From the NCBI RefSeq assembly GCF_021215455.1, contig NZ_JAJPWV010000001.1:1-64000 (forward strand): DNA of 64,000 bases. Direction: 5' to 3'. Both the position numbers and the translations under genes were made by a program. This DNA is from Mucilaginibacter roseus. Its GTDB lineage: Bacteria; Bacteroidota; Bacteroidia; Sphingobacteriales; Sphingobacteriaceae. Of this stretch, positions 26,711 to 37,440 are shown one piece after another (positions within the stretch are counted from its first letter, which is position 1; each line of letters opens with the position of its first letter). The notes below the pieces were generated by a model that did no database searches, was not told the origin of the DNA, and saw nothing but the letters and a program-made list of their open reading frames with translations.

Positions 26711-29083
26711 TTACATAGTTTTTATAGCAAGGTCTTTAAAGCGGCTTAGCAACGTTTGAAGCAGGCGGCTTTTAAAACCGGCTTCCGCGTAAATATTGGT
26801 TATCCACACCAGTATCTTGAGTTCGATGTTATCAGCAGCGAACGAGTTGATCAACAATTCGGGCGGTAAATTTTTAACGGTGTCGCTTTCTTTGCCAACT
26901 TCCTCTTCAACTATTTTGCGGATGGCCTCAATATCAGTATCAATTGCTACTTTAAAAATGATCTCCGTTTTTAAATAATCATTGCTCAGCGTCCAGTTCA
27001 CTAACCTGCCTGATAACAGGTCGCCGTTAGGAATAATTACCTCGCTGCCCTGTGGCGTGAGCATTTTGCTGGAGCGTATGCCTATATCCTGCACTTTGCC
27101 TTTTTTATCAGCTAACTCTATGTAATCACCAATACGGAAAGGCTTTTCAAAAATCAAGATGATGCCTGATACGAAGTTATTCACAATGTTCTGCATACCT
27201 AAACCAATACCTACCGATAGGGCTCCCAAAACAACCGTCAACTTATCCAACGGAATGCCTGAGGCTGTAACCGCCAATAGTACACCAATGATGACGATAA
27301 TGAGTCGTATCAGCGCCAGTTTTGAGCCTTTATGCTCTATTTTATCATTAATGTTGCTGCTGATACCGCCTTCACCAAATAGTACGCCTACGTGTTTTTG
27401 CAGCATATTGGCCAGGTAAACAATTACAGCAAAAAACAGCACATTGCTTAGTGTAAATTTAACGCTTCCAAAGGCGCGCTCCTTTATCAGCACCTGTTGT
27501 ATGAAGGCGTAAATACCACCAGCTATGCTTAGGTTGATCATAAACACAAGCAGCCATAATATAACAGCTACAACCGTTAATGCTTTTTTAAACGATGCGC
27601 GTGAACGGTTAATGTTTATCCGGGAAAATATTCCTTCGGAGCAGGCGCTTACCTTTATTTGTAGTTCAAGGGCATCAGTTAATATTTGTATAAACACTGC
27701 CAGGCCTATTACCTGCGCAATGCCTATTATGGCTGTAGTGCTGTACACTTTTGCCAAGCTTATGCGGCCAAGTATGTTCAGTAAAACGGCAAGGGCATTG
27801 AGGAAGATGAAAATATACAGAACCGGATTGGTGAGCCTTTTAGCAACACCCTCATTACGTAACCGCCGGATAAATACAACTCCACCATATATGGCGATAA
27901 CATTTAAGCCTATTAACCATAGCCGCATCCAAACGGCATCCTGCACTATGGATGTGCTGAGCACAATAACCGCGTACAAGGCAATAATCAGCAGCCAATA
28001 TCTGGTATCCTTCCGGTTGAGATTTTGCCAAAAGAGTATAGTTAACGCAGCTAATGATACGAACTGTGTTAGCTCGATATAAAGCGACGGCGAATCGGGC
28101 TCAAAAAGCGGTGCCAGGTTTAGCACTACAATCAGCGCCGCCAGTACGGGGTATGGGCGAATGTACTTAAAACTTAGCTCACCCGTTTTTTCCCGCAGAT
28201 CCGGTTTTTGTATTTTTTTGAAGTTACGAAAAACCCATAAGTAAAAAGCAATACCCGTAATAATTAGCAGCACGCGGTTATCCCACGATGAGTCAAAAAA
28301 GTAGCCTAATATTTTGTTGTGCCCTTTAAAGGACGACCTGAACAGTTTCAGCAGGTCGTTATTTTCACTTTTTGTTGGGGCCGACCATATATACGGTACT
28401 TCGCGCCCAATGGCACTACGCCCTGATTGTTGCAGCCGTTCATCAATGGTTCCCTGCATGTCGTTAACCGTGAGGTACAATGCCGACACATCAGCAAGCA
28501 ATGTGCTCACGGTATCCAGCCCGGTGCTGGTAACCTTGCCTGCACCTTGTAACCGCAATTTTATGTCGGCCAATTGAGCGGTGTACAGCCGTTTTTGAGT
28601 AGTATCCTTATTATCAACAGTAAGCAACGAATCATTGCTGAGCGCTACTACTTTATCCGCCCGCTGCTGCAGGTCGTTATTAAGCTTGGTTAAACGTGCC
28701 TGCCAGTCGGTGAGCTTTGATTGGGCATTCTTCAAAATCAGGTTATAACTCAACAGGCTTTTGGTGTCAATTACTTTTTTAGGTATAGCGAGATCTGCTT
28801 TTACCGGGCTGATGCTGGTTTTAACATCATTTAAGCCATTCTTTATATCGTCAATCCGATAACCTTTTTTATTTGCTGCATTAATTTCGGTTATGGCTGC
28901 CTGCGCCTGTTGTATTTTAAACAACAGGGTATCAGGTATGGTATTTACAGTATCGGCACCTGTAGGTTTGTTTTGCGCCGCCGCTGTGAGGGACATAAAG
29001 GCAAAAGATGCCAATGCCATCATCACTAAAAAAACAAAAAGTATAAAATTGCTTTTAACGCTATGTGTGCCTTTTTTTACCAT
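26711..29083 (-). CDS. Large MscS-family mechanosensitive channel
   Basis: 790 residues. An N-terminal membrane/signal helix and a periplasmic coiled-coil-like region (about 45-230) precede about ten membrane helices (from about 275). The MscS pore and beta domain signature is at about 610-655: GALSVGIGLGMQNIVNNF then SGIILIFEKPFRIGDYIEL, followed by VIIPNGDLLSGRLVNW. This resembles the large MscK/YnaI-type channels that open on osmotic downshock. The gene is transcribed toward the LacI gene. Confidence 0.92.
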   Translation of the reverse strand: MVKKGTHSVKSNFILFVFLVMMALASFAFMSLTAAAQNKPTGADTVNTIPDTLLFKIQQAQAAITEINAANKKGYRIDDIKNGLNDVKTSISPVKADLAIPKKVIDTKSLLSYNLILKNAQSKLTDWQARLTKLNNDLQQRADKVVALSNDSLLTVDNKDTTQKRLYTAQLADIKLRLQGAGKVTSTGLDTVSTLLADVSALYLTVNDMQGTIDERLQQSGRSAIGREVPYIWSAPTKSENNDLLKLFRSSFKGHNKILGYFFDSSWDNRVLLIITGIAFYLWVFRNFKKIQKPDLREKTGELSFKYIRPYPVLAALIVVLNLAPLFEPDSPSLYIELTQFVSLAALTILFWQNLNRKDTRYWLLIIALYAVIVLSTSIVQDAVWMRLWLIGLNVIAIYGGVVFIRRLRNEGVAKRLTNPVLYIFIFLNALAVLLNILGRISLAKVYSTTAIIGIAQVIGLAVFIQILTDALELQIKVSACSEGIFSRININRSRASFKKALTVVAVILWLLVFMINLSIAGGIYAFIQQVLIKERAFGSVKFTLSNVLFFAVIVYLANMLQKHVGVLFGEGGISSNINDKIEHKGSKLALIRLIIVIIGVLLAVTASGIPLDKLTVVLGALSVGIGLGMQNIVNNFVSGIILIFEKPFRIGDYIELADKKGKVQDIGIRSSKMLTPQGSEVIIPNGDLLSGRLVNWTLSNDYLKTEIIFKVAIDTDIEAIRKIVEEEVGKESDTVKNLPPELLINSFAADNIELKILVWITNIYAEAGFKSRLLQTLLSRFKDLAIKTM

Positions 29084-29273
29084 AATAAACCAAGTAATTA
29101 TAACCTGAAGTATAAAACTTGTTTAAATGGTAATGGTTTTCTTAATATGAAGTATAGTTAAATTAAGGGTTAAACAGACGATTGCTTTTTTACAAAATCA
29201 AAACAAGTTAACCACACAGCAATACCTAAAAATTATACCTTTACCATCTTGTTAAAACTCATGATATTGATAC

Positions 29274-30545
29274 ATGGTTAAATTCAACCGTTTTACACTG
29301 AGCAATGGCCTGAGGGTAATTGTTCATGAAGATAATACCACGCCTATGGCTGTGGTGAATATATTGTACGATGTGGGCGCACGCGACGAAAACCCTGAAC
29401 AAACCGGTTTTGCCCATTTGTTTGAGCATTTGATGTTTGGTGGTTCGGTTAATATACCGGTTTATGATGAACCCCTGCAACGCGTAGGTGGTGAAAACAA
29501 CGCATTTACCAGCAACGATATTACCAACTATTATATCACGCTGCCATCGGCCAATCTGGAAACAGCCTTTTGGTTGGAAAGCGACCGCATGCTGAGCCTG
29601 GCGTTTAGCGATAAAAGCCTTGAGGTGCAGCGTAACGTGGTGATTGAAGAATTTAAGCAGCGTTACCTCAACCAGCCTTACGGTGATGTGTGGTTAAAGC
29701 TGCGGCCGTTGGTTTATAAGCAGCATCCTTACCGCTGGGCTACAATTGGGCAAGAGATAGCCCACATTGCCGATGCGAAAATGGAAGATGTAAAAGCTTT
29801 CTTTAAAAAGCATTACAACCCGCAAAACGCCATTATGGTAGTTGGGGGCGATGTAACTACCGAGCAAGTGAAGCAGCTTGCTGAGAAATGGTTTGGGCCA
29901 ATACCTGCCGGCGAAAAATATAACCGCAACCTGCCTGTTGAGCCGGAACAATATGATGAACGCCGCGAAACGGTTACCGCAAAAGTGCCGCTCAATGATG
30001 TTTATATCGCGTTCCAGATGTGTGGCAGGCTGGATGAAGGGTTCCATGCGGCAGAGTTGATATCCGATATTCTTTCGCGCGGTAATTCATCAAGACTGTA
30101 CCGTAACCTGGTTAAGGAGAAACAGTTGTTTAGTGAGGTACATGCCTACATAACCGGCAGCCTGGATAAGGGCATGTTTATAGTTGAGGGTAAGCCCCTG
30201 GAAAATATTACCATTGAAGCTGCCGAGGCTGCTATATGGCAGGAGCTCGAGCGTATTAAAACAGAAGTTATTGCCGCCGACGAACTGACCAAGGTGCAGA
30301 ACAAAACCGAGTCGACCATGGTGTTTTCAGAAATGGCACTGCTTGAAAAGGCAATGAACCTGGCCTGGTTTGAGTTGCTGGGCGATGCTGAAATGCTGAA
30401 CCACGAAACAGACAAGTTTTTAGCCGTAACACCTCAGCAAATTAAAGAACAGGCTAACCTGATTTTTAGAAAAGATAATTCATCAACCCTGATTTACCTG
30501 GCCGAAAAGTCAGTTAACAGCAATGAACTGGCCGTTAGTGAGTAG
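29274..30545 (+). CDS. M16-family zinc protease, catalytic subunit
   Basis: 423 residues, no signal peptide. The inverted zinc motif HxxEH is H48-L-F-E-H52, and the downstream Glu ligand is in VVIEEFKQRY. The second half has FQMCGRLDEGF and LSRGNSSRLYRNLVKEK, typical of M16 C-terminal domains. It probably pairs with the following gene, which lacks HxxEH, like other bacterial two-subunit M16 peptidases. A degenerate repeat region lies between the two genes. Confidence 0.9.
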   Translation: MVKFNRFTLSNGLRVIVHEDNTTPMAVVNILYDVGARDENPEQTGFAHLFEHLMFGGSVNIPVYDEPLQRVGGENNAFTSNDITNYYITLPSANLETAFWLESDRMLSLAFSDKSLEVQRNVVIEEFKQRYLNQPYGDVWLKLRPLVYKQHPYRWATIGQEIAHIADAKMEDVKAFFKKHYNPQNAIMVVGGDVTTEQVKQLAEKWFGPIPAGEKYNRNLPVEPEQYDERRETVTAKVPLNDVYIAFQMCGRLDEGFHAAELISDILSRGNSSRLYRNLVKEKQLFSEVHAYITGSLDKGMFIVEGKPLENITIEAAEAAIWQELERIKTEVIAADELTKVQNKTESTMVFSEMALLEKAMNLAWFELLGDAEMLNHETDKFLAVTPQQIKEQANLIFRKDNSSTLIYLAEKSVNSNELAVSE

Positions 30546-30634
30546 TTTGCAGTTGCCGGTTAGCAGTTTAAAGTTGCCGGTTTGCTATTGCTGATTTGCA
30601 ATTACTAATGATTATGACCAATGTCTATTGACTA
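30546..30634. repeat. Degenerate short repeats between the two M16 genes
   Basis: GCAGTTGCCGGTTAGCAGTT is followed by a near copy AAAGTTGCCGGTTTGC. Then come related units such as GACCAATG, GTCTATTGAC and TAATG. The units continue into the start of the second M16 gene. The right part resembles the repeats in the aromatic operon near 45.2 and 46.7 kb. Confidence 0.5.
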
Positions 30635-31927
30635 ATGCCGAATGACCAAATGACAGACAGAACAACAGCGCCTGAATTTCAGGCGATAAATGATATAAGT
30701 TTAATTGAGCCGCGGCATATAAAGCTGGCTAACGGCTGCAACGTGTTTTGCTTTAACAGCGGCGGGCAGGAGTTACTGCGCGTAGAATGGATTTTTGGCA
30801 ACCTGCGCTTCAATACCTCCAAGCCTTTGCTCAACCAGGCTATCATGGCTTTGCTAACTGAGGGAACACAGAAATATACATCGGCGCAAATTGCTGATAA
30901 GATTGACTTTTACGGTGCTTTTTTACAGGCCGATTATGGCTTTGACCATTCACAGGTTACGTTGTTTAGCCTTAATAAGCATTTGAGCCAAACGCTGCCA
31001 ATGGTAAAAGAGGTGTTAACTAATGCCATTTTTCCGCAAAAAGAGGTAGATACATACGTGCGAAACCAGCAGCAAAAGTTGCAGGTAAGCTTGCAAAAAA
31101 ATGATGTGGTTGCCCGCCGGGTATTTAATAAAGCTTTGAATGGCGATACAATTTATGGCTTTGCCGCAGAAGCTGCCGAATACCAGGCGCTTAACCGTAG
31201 CGATTTACTGGAGCATTATAAACAAATGTTCCGCCCCGATAATTGTACGTTGATTATAGCCGGTAAGATAGAAGAAGAGGCTTTAGGCATGATCAACGAT
31301 CTGTTTGGCAAAAGCTGGGAAAGCGCCGGTGAAAAACCTGACACTACCCAGCCGGAGGTGGCACGTAGTGCAGAGCATTTATACTACGTAGAAAAAGCCG
31401 ATGCCTTACAATCAGCTTTACGTTTAGGTGTGCCTGCGGTTAACCGTACCCATTCGGATTTCCCTGCACTACAAGTGCTAAATACAGTTTTGGGTGGTTA
31501 CTTTGGATCCAGGCTGATGGCTAATATTCGTGAGGATAAGGGTTATACCTACGGTATCGGCTCAGGTATAAGCTCGTTAAAGTATAGCGCAACCTGGTTT
31601 ATCGCATCAGAAGTAGGTGCTGATGTTTGCAAGGCCGCCATTGCCGAGGTTGAGAAGGAATTGGACTTACTTAAATCAGAGGTGATTGGAGAGGATGAAC
31701 TGGCGCTGGTGAAAAATTATATGCTTGGCTCATTATTAGGTAGCCTCGAAAATATATTCTCGCATGCTGATAAATTTAAGAACGTTTACTTTGCCGGTTT
31801 GGACCTCGATTATTATAAACGTTACACCGAAAAAGTGAAAGCTGTTACCGCTGAAGAGTTAAAAGCATTGGCCGGTCAATACCTTAATTTTGATAACTTT
31901 TATAAGGTTATTGTAGGTAAGTATTAA
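30635..31927 (+). CDS. M16-family peptidase-like protein, probably non-catalytic partner
   Basis: 430 residues (ATG 30635; the ATG at 30650 may be the true start, since the first residues come from repeat DNA). The place of HxxEH is taken by NQAIMALLTEGT, so the zinc site is missing. The C-terminal half keeps the Arg/Tyr region LGGYFGSRLMANIREDKGYT and YGIGSGISS. In known two-chain M16 peptidases this partner completes the cage. Same strand and 89 bp after the HLFEH-bearing gene. Confidence 0.88.
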   Translation: MPNDQMTDRTTAPEFQAINDISLIEPRHIKLANGCNVFCFNSGGQELLRVEWIFGNLRFNTSKPLLNQAIMALLTEGTQKYTSAQIADKIDFYGAFLQADYGFDHSQVTLFSLNKHLSQTLPMVKEVLTNAIFPQKEVDTYVRNQQQKLQVSLQKNDVVARRVFNKALNGDTIYGFAAEAAEYQALNRSDLLEHYKQMFRPDNCTLIIAGKIEEEALGMINDLFGKSWESAGEKPDTTQPEVARSAEHLYYVEKADALQSALRLGVPAVNRTHSDFPALQVLNTVLGGYFGSRLMANIREDKGYTYGIGSGISSLKYSATWFIASEVGADVCKAAIAEVEKELDLLKSEVIGEDELALVKNYMLGSLLGSLENIFSHADKFKNVYFAGLDLDYYKRYTEKVKAVTAEELKALAGQYLNFDNFYKVIVGKY

Positions 31928-31952
31928 TTCTTGATAGATTAAAACCTCAGAA

Positions 31953-31974
31953 AGGCGGACAAAACCGTTCGCCT
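31953..31974 (+). terminator. Possible terminator after the M16 pair
   Basis: 8-bp stem AGGCGGAC/GTTCGCCT with one G-U pair and a 6-nt loop. It is not followed by a T run, so support is weak. Confidence 0.35.
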
Positions 31975-32073
31975 CTATAAAGTTAAAAAATTTTTCATTA
32001 TCACCCCAAAGCAATTTTAGGTGTGGTAGCATCGAATTAGCTACCCACCATTCGGAAATTCAAAATAAAATCT

Positions 32074-32081
32074 TACCTTTG
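32074..32081 (+). promoter_or_regulatory. Promoter -7 box for guaB
   Basis: TACCTTTG matches the Bacteroidota -7 consensus TAnnTTTG exactly, 33 bp before the guaB start. I do not see a clean TTTG -33 box at the usual spacing. Confidence 0.55.
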
Positions 32082-32096
32082 CCCGGCAAATAATAA

Positions 32097-33584
<1,488 letters not shown>

Positions 33585-33604
33585 TCAGGTATAGTTTAGT
33601 CCAT

Positions 33605-33640
33605 AAAAAAATCCCTTACCGTTATGGTAAGGGATTTTTT
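33605..33640. terminator. Bidirectional terminator between guaB and the DUF1573 gene
   Basis: Perfect 15-bp stem, AAAAAATCCCTTACC against GGTAAGGGATTTTTT, with loop GTTAT. A-rich and T-rich flanks allow termination in both directions, and the two genes converge. Confidence 0.9.
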
Positions 33641-33676
33641 CGTTTAAGGCTTTCGCCTCTATCTGTAAAAGTAAAA

Positions 33677-34078
33677 TTATCTGGTTGTTGCTTTGGCATC
33701 TTTAGCTACAACCTCACCCACAATAATTAAATTTTTCTGAGGGGTTTTAGCGTTTGAGGTTACCACAATGGTTTTGCTGAACGGAGATACAGCGGCTGCG
33801 TTGTAAGTTACTTTGATATTTCCTTTTTCGCCTTTTTTAACAGGAGTTTTAGTGAAATCAGCAATAGTACAACCACATGTTGGCCTTACATCAGCAAGTA
33901 TAAGCGGCTCCTGGCCTACGTTGGTAAACACAAATACGGTTGAAACCGGTGTGCCCTGAGGAATTTTACCGAAATCGTGTTTCTCCTCAACAAACTTAAA
34001 TTCAGGTTTAGTGTCCTGCGCGGAAGCGGTTAAGGCAAAGCCAAATACAACAGCGCATATCATTAATAACTTTTTCAT
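33677..34078 (-). CDS. DUF1573 secreted protein
   Basis: About 133 residues from the ATG at 34078 (a GTG two codons upstream is also in frame). Signal peptide MKKLLMICAVVFGFALTASA ends at SAQ. The mature part is one Ig-like DUF1573 domain: HDFGKIPQG, FVFTNVGQEPLIL, DVRPTCGCT. Such proteins are secreted in Bacteroidota. The cysteine pair in CGC is conserved in the family. Function unknown. Confidence 0.9.
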   Translation of the reverse strand: MKKLLMICAVVFGFALTASAQDTKPEFKFVEEKHDFGKIPQGTPVSTVFVFTNVGQEPLILADVRPTCGCTIADFTKTPVKKGEKGNIKVTYNAAAVSPFSKTIVVTSNAKTPQKNLIIVGEVVAKDAKATTR

Positions 34079-34208
34079 ATTCACAATAGTTGGTGTAACA
34101 AATATACTGGTTTAATTGATAACCAAGATTAATTGACGGTTGTTTGATTGTAAAATATAAAATTACAAAATAGAATTTTATAATTTTACCGCTCAAACGG
34201 AATTTTAT

Positions 34209-36641
34209 ATGTCAAAAACTGCCCTCTATACCGCCGGAAATGATGATGCTGCCGAGCTCAGTTTTGATGATTTTAAAAAGATCGTCATTAATGATTACCG
34301 TATAGCCTTTGAAAGCAGGCAGGCAAGTTTGCTTGGCCGCCGCGAAGTACTTACGGGCAAGGCTAAGTTTGGCATATTTGGCGACGGTAAGGAGGTGGCG
34401 CAAATCGCCATGGCCAAGGCATTCCGTAACGGCGACTGGCGCGCGGGTTACTATCGCGACCAAACCTTCATGTTCGCTACGGGCATGAGTAATCTTAAAG
34501 AATTCTTCGCGCAATTGTACGCGCACCCGGATATTGATAAAGAACCTGCATCGGGCGGCAGGCAAATGAACTGCCACTATGCTACCCGTTTTGTAAATGA
34601 GGACGGATCGTGGATAAACCAGGTGGAGAATATGAATTGCTCGTCAGACATGTCGACAACCGGGGGGCACTTGCCGCGTTTGCTGGGTTTAGCATATGCA
34701 TCAAAACTATACCGCCTAAACCCTGAGCTTAGCCAGTACAATAATTTTTCGGTAACCGGTAATGAAGTTGCTTTTGGTACTATAGGTAACGGTTCAACAT
34801 CCGAAGGTTTGTTTTTCGAAACCTTTAACGCCGGCGGTGTTCTGCAAGTACCTATGGCCATCTCCGTATGGGACGATGCATATGCTATTTCGGTACCGGC
34901 AAGTTTACAAACCACTAAGGAGGATATTTCTGAAGCCTTGCAAGGATTTCAGCGCGAAAAAGGAACTAATGGTTACGAGATATTTAAAGTACGCGGGTGG
35001 GATTATGTTGCCCTTTGCGAGACTTATCAATATGCTATCCGTATCTGCCGCGAACAGCACGTGCCGGTACTGATACACGTTACCGAGATGACGCAGCCGC
35101 AGGGCCACTCCACCTCTGGCTCGCATGAACGTTATAAATCAAAAGAGCGCCTGGCCTGGGAAGATGAGTACGACTGCCTGAAGCAGATGCGCAAATGGAT
35201 GCTGGAAACAGCCATTGCCACTGCGGAGCAATTAGACGAATTGGAAGCCGATGCTAAAAAACATGTTCGTGATTGCCAGCGTGAGGCCTGGAACGAGCTG
35301 AATACCGAGATAAACGCCGAGATGGATGAAGCTGTTAAGCTGATAGACCGGTTGGCGCAACAATCATCCGCAAGGACGGAGTTATTTGATGTTATTAATC
35401 ATTTACGTGCCGAGGTAGATCCCGGACGTAAAGATATGACCACCGCTATACGCAGGGCGTTGCGCTTAACGCTGAATGAACAATTGGCTGAGCGTACGCC
35501 ATTGTTGAATTGGCTCTCTAATGAGAATGCTAAGAACAGTGAGCGTTACAACACTAAATTGTTTTCAAATACACCTCACTCGCCGCTAAAGGTTGACGTT
35601 GTGGCTGCTGAATATGCCGATGACGTGAAAATGATTGACGGCCGGGAGATACTTAACGCTTGCTTTGATGCCAATTTTGAGCGCGATGCGCGTATTGTTG
35701 CCTTTGGTGAAGATGTTGGCGCTATTGGAGACGTAAACCAGGGGTTTGCAGGTTTACAGAGCAAGTACGGCGATCTGCGCATTACGGACACGGGGATACG
35801 CGAATCAACCATCATAGGGCAGGGCATAGGGTTAGCCATGCGTGGATTAAAGCCTATTGCCGAAATACAGTATATGGATTACCTGCTGTATGCCTTGAAC
35901 GTATTGAGCGACGATCTGGCAAGTTTAAGCTATCGTACCGCAGGCGGGCAGAAAGCGCCTGTTATTGTACGTACGCGCGGCCACCGTTTAGAGGGTATAT
36001 GGCACTCCGGCTCACCAATGGGTATGATATTGCACTCAATGCGAGGCTTACATATATGTGTACCGCGTAACATGACGCAGGCTGCCGGTATGTATAATAC
36101 CTTGCTCCGTGGCGATGAGCCAGCCTTGGTGGTTGAAAGCCTTAACGGTTACCGCCTCAAAGAAAAATTACCGGCTAACATTGGCGAATTTACCGTGCCG
36201 CTTGGTAAAGCTGAAGTGTTGAATGAGGGTACCGATATTACGGTAGTATCATACGGATCAACACTGCGTGTGGTGCAGGAAGCACTGCCTGAACTGCAAA
36301 AGCTTGGCGTGAGTGTAGAAGTAATAGATCCGCAAACGCTTTATCCGTTTGATCTGGACAATGCTTGCGGCACATCCCTGCAAAAAACCAATAAGCTGCT
36401 GGTGGTTGATGAGGATTTGCCCGGAGCGGCTTCGGCTTATATTTTACAGCAGATTTTGGAAAACAAAAAAGGATATTATTATCTGGATGGCCAGCCAAAA
36501 ACATTGACTGCTAAGGAGCACCGCCCGCCTTATGGCTCTGATGGCGACTATTTTACTAAGCCCAATGTTGACGATGTGATTGAAGCGGTTTATTCCATGG
36601 TTAGCGAAAGCAACCCAAATAAATTTCCGCCGATATTTTAA
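34209..36641 (+). CDS. Thiamine-dependent 2-oxoacid dehydrogenase E1, fused alpha and beta subunits
   Basis: 810 residues. The alpha part (about 1-400) has the thiamine diphosphate region GTIGNGSTSEGLFFETFN and VLIHVTEMTQPQGHSTSGSH. The beta part (about 475-805) has VAFGEDVGAIGDVNQGFAGL and TGIRESTIIGQGIGLAMRGL. Fused alpha/beta E1 proteins of this type in Bacteroidota are annotated as 2-oxoisovalerate or alpha-ketoacid dehydrogenase E1, feeding an E2/E3 complex. No lipoyl E2 or E3 gene is in the window, so the substrate is not fixed. A promoter for the next gene overlaps the region just after its stop. Confidence 0.92.
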   Translation: MSKTALYTAGNDDAAELSFDDFKKIVINDYRIAFESRQASLLGRREVLTGKAKFGIFGDGKEVAQIAMAKAFRNGDWRAGYYRDQTFMFATGMSNLKEFFAQLYAHPDIDKEPASGGRQMNCHYATRFVNEDGSWINQVENMNCSSDMSTTGGHLPRLLGLAYASKLYRLNPELSQYNNFSVTGNEVAFGTIGNGSTSEGLFFETFNAGGVLQVPMAISVWDDAYAISVPASLQTTKEDISEALQGFQREKGTNGYEIFKVRGWDYVALCETYQYAIRICREQHVPVLIHVTEMTQPQGHSTSGSHERYKSKERLAWEDEYDCLKQMRKWMLETAIATAEQLDELEADAKKHVRDCQREAWNELNTEINAEMDEAVKLIDRLAQQSSARTELFDVINHLRAEVDPGRKDMTTAIRRALRLTLNEQLAERTPLLNWLSNENAKNSERYNTKLFSNTPHSPLKVDVVAAEYADDVKMIDGREILNACFDANFERDARIVAFGEDVGAIGDVNQGFAGLQSKYGDLRITDTGIRESTIIGQGIGLAMRGLKPIAEIQYMDYLLYALNVLSDDLASLSYRTAGGQKAPVIVRTRGHRLEGIWHSGSPMGMILHSMRGLHICVPRNMTQAAGMYNTLLRGDEPALVVESLNGYRLKEKLPANIGEFTVPLGKAEVLNEGTDITVVSYGSTLRVVQEALPELQKLGVSVEVIDPQTLYPFDLDNACGTSLQKTNKLLVVDEDLPGAASAYILQQILENKKGYYYLDGQPKTLTAKEHRPPYGSDGDYFTKPNVDDVIEAVYSMVSESNPNKFPPIF

Positions 36642-36646
36642 AATTC

Positions 36647-36654
36647 TATATTTG
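36647..36654 (+). promoter_or_regulatory. Promoter -7 box of the first porin-like gene
   Basis: TATATTTG fits TAnnTTTG, six bases after the E1 stop and 28 bp before the barrel gene ATG. The same box recurs before the paralogue at 37441, which supports a functional role. Confidence 0.6.
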
Positions 36655-36682
36655 CGCGGAATTTTAAAAACTTATCACAACC

Positions 36683-37291
36683 ATGACTAAATTTTGCAAA
36701 GTTGTGTTGGCACTGGTGTGCTTTTACACAACTGCCTCGGCGCAAACAAAAAACACAAACGAATTCGGCATTCAAATCGGTATTAACGGTTCAACTGTAA
36801 ACGCTGATGGTATGACCAACAGTAACTACCGCACCGGATTCAATGCCGGTGTATCAATCGATCATTACTTTTCAGAAAGCTGGAGTATTAAAGGAAAATT
36901 ACTTTACGATCAGAAAGGTTGGGACAGGGGATACCTGGCAACGCCGGGAGAAACCTATTACACCAATTACCGGTTAGATTATTTAACTATTCCCGTTTTG
37001 GCTAACTGGCATTTTGGCCGTACTAAAAACTGGTATCTGAACTTTGGCCCTTACACAAGCATCTTGCTCAGCGCATCGGAGACGGAAGGTGGTATGGACC
37101 TTAAGCCGTTTATGAGCGGTGCTGAATTTGGGCTTGATCTGGGTATCGGCGTGAAAATACCTGCCAGTGACAAGATTAAATTCTTTATTGAACTAAACGG
37201 GCAGGGCGGACTCAGCGATCTGTTCAAAGATAATAGCGGTTCTGCCGTTCGTAGCACGGTATCAAGCATCAACGTTGGTATCAACTTTTAA
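36683..37291 (+). CDS. Outer-membrane beta-barrel protein, first tandem copy
   Basis: 202 residues. Signal peptide MTKFCKVVLALVCFYTTASA cleaved before Q. The mature part has alternating strands: NEFGIQIGINGSTV, YRTGFNAGVSIDHYFSES, WSIKGKLLYDQKGW, LDYLTIPVLANWHFGRTKNW and YLNFGPYTSILLSAS, ending INVGINF with a terminal Phe. This is the PorT / outer membrane beta-barrel family (8-stranded). Function unknown. A terminator follows at 37316. Confidence 0.88.
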   Translation: MTKFCKVVLALVCFYTTASAQTKNTNEFGIQIGINGSTVNADGMTNSNYRTGFNAGVSIDHYFSESWSIKGKLLYDQKGWDRGYLATPGETYYTNYRLDYLTIPVLANWHFGRTKNWYLNFGPYTSILLSASETEGGMDLKPFMSGAEFGLDLGIGVKIPASDKIKFFIELNGQGGLSDLFKDNSGSAVRSTVSSINVGINF

Positions 37292-37315
37292 AGACAACAT
37301 TCAACCCATTAATAG

Positions 37316-37352
37316 TGCCCTCCTGATATATTGGGGAGGGCATTGTTGTTTT
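37316..37352 (+). terminator. Terminator after the first barrel gene
   Basis: 8-bp stem TGCCCTCC/GGAGGGCA with an 11-nt loop, followed by TTGTTGTTTTAT. Confidence 0.7.
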
Positions 37353-37360
37353 ATAAAATT

Positions 37361-37440
37361 ATGGTAGCAAAAGCGATCCAAATAAATTTCCGCTAACATC
37401 TTAAAATGATATATTTGGTCTATAAACTTTAAAACTTATC
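37361..37440 (+). repeat. Relic of the E1 3' end carried along by gene duplication
   Basis: The sequence ATGGTAGCAAAAGCGATCCA then AATAAATTTCCGCTAAC closely matches the E1 gene 3' end at 36597-36641 and its downstream promoter region. The match runs to the start codon of the second barrel gene. It shows that the duplicated unit began within the last codons of the E1 gene. Confidence 0.8.
37410..37417 (+). promoter_or_regulatory. Promoter -7 box of the second porin-like gene
   Basis: TATATTTG, the same box as at 36647, 23 bp before the second barrel ATG, inside the duplicated segment. Confidence 0.6.
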
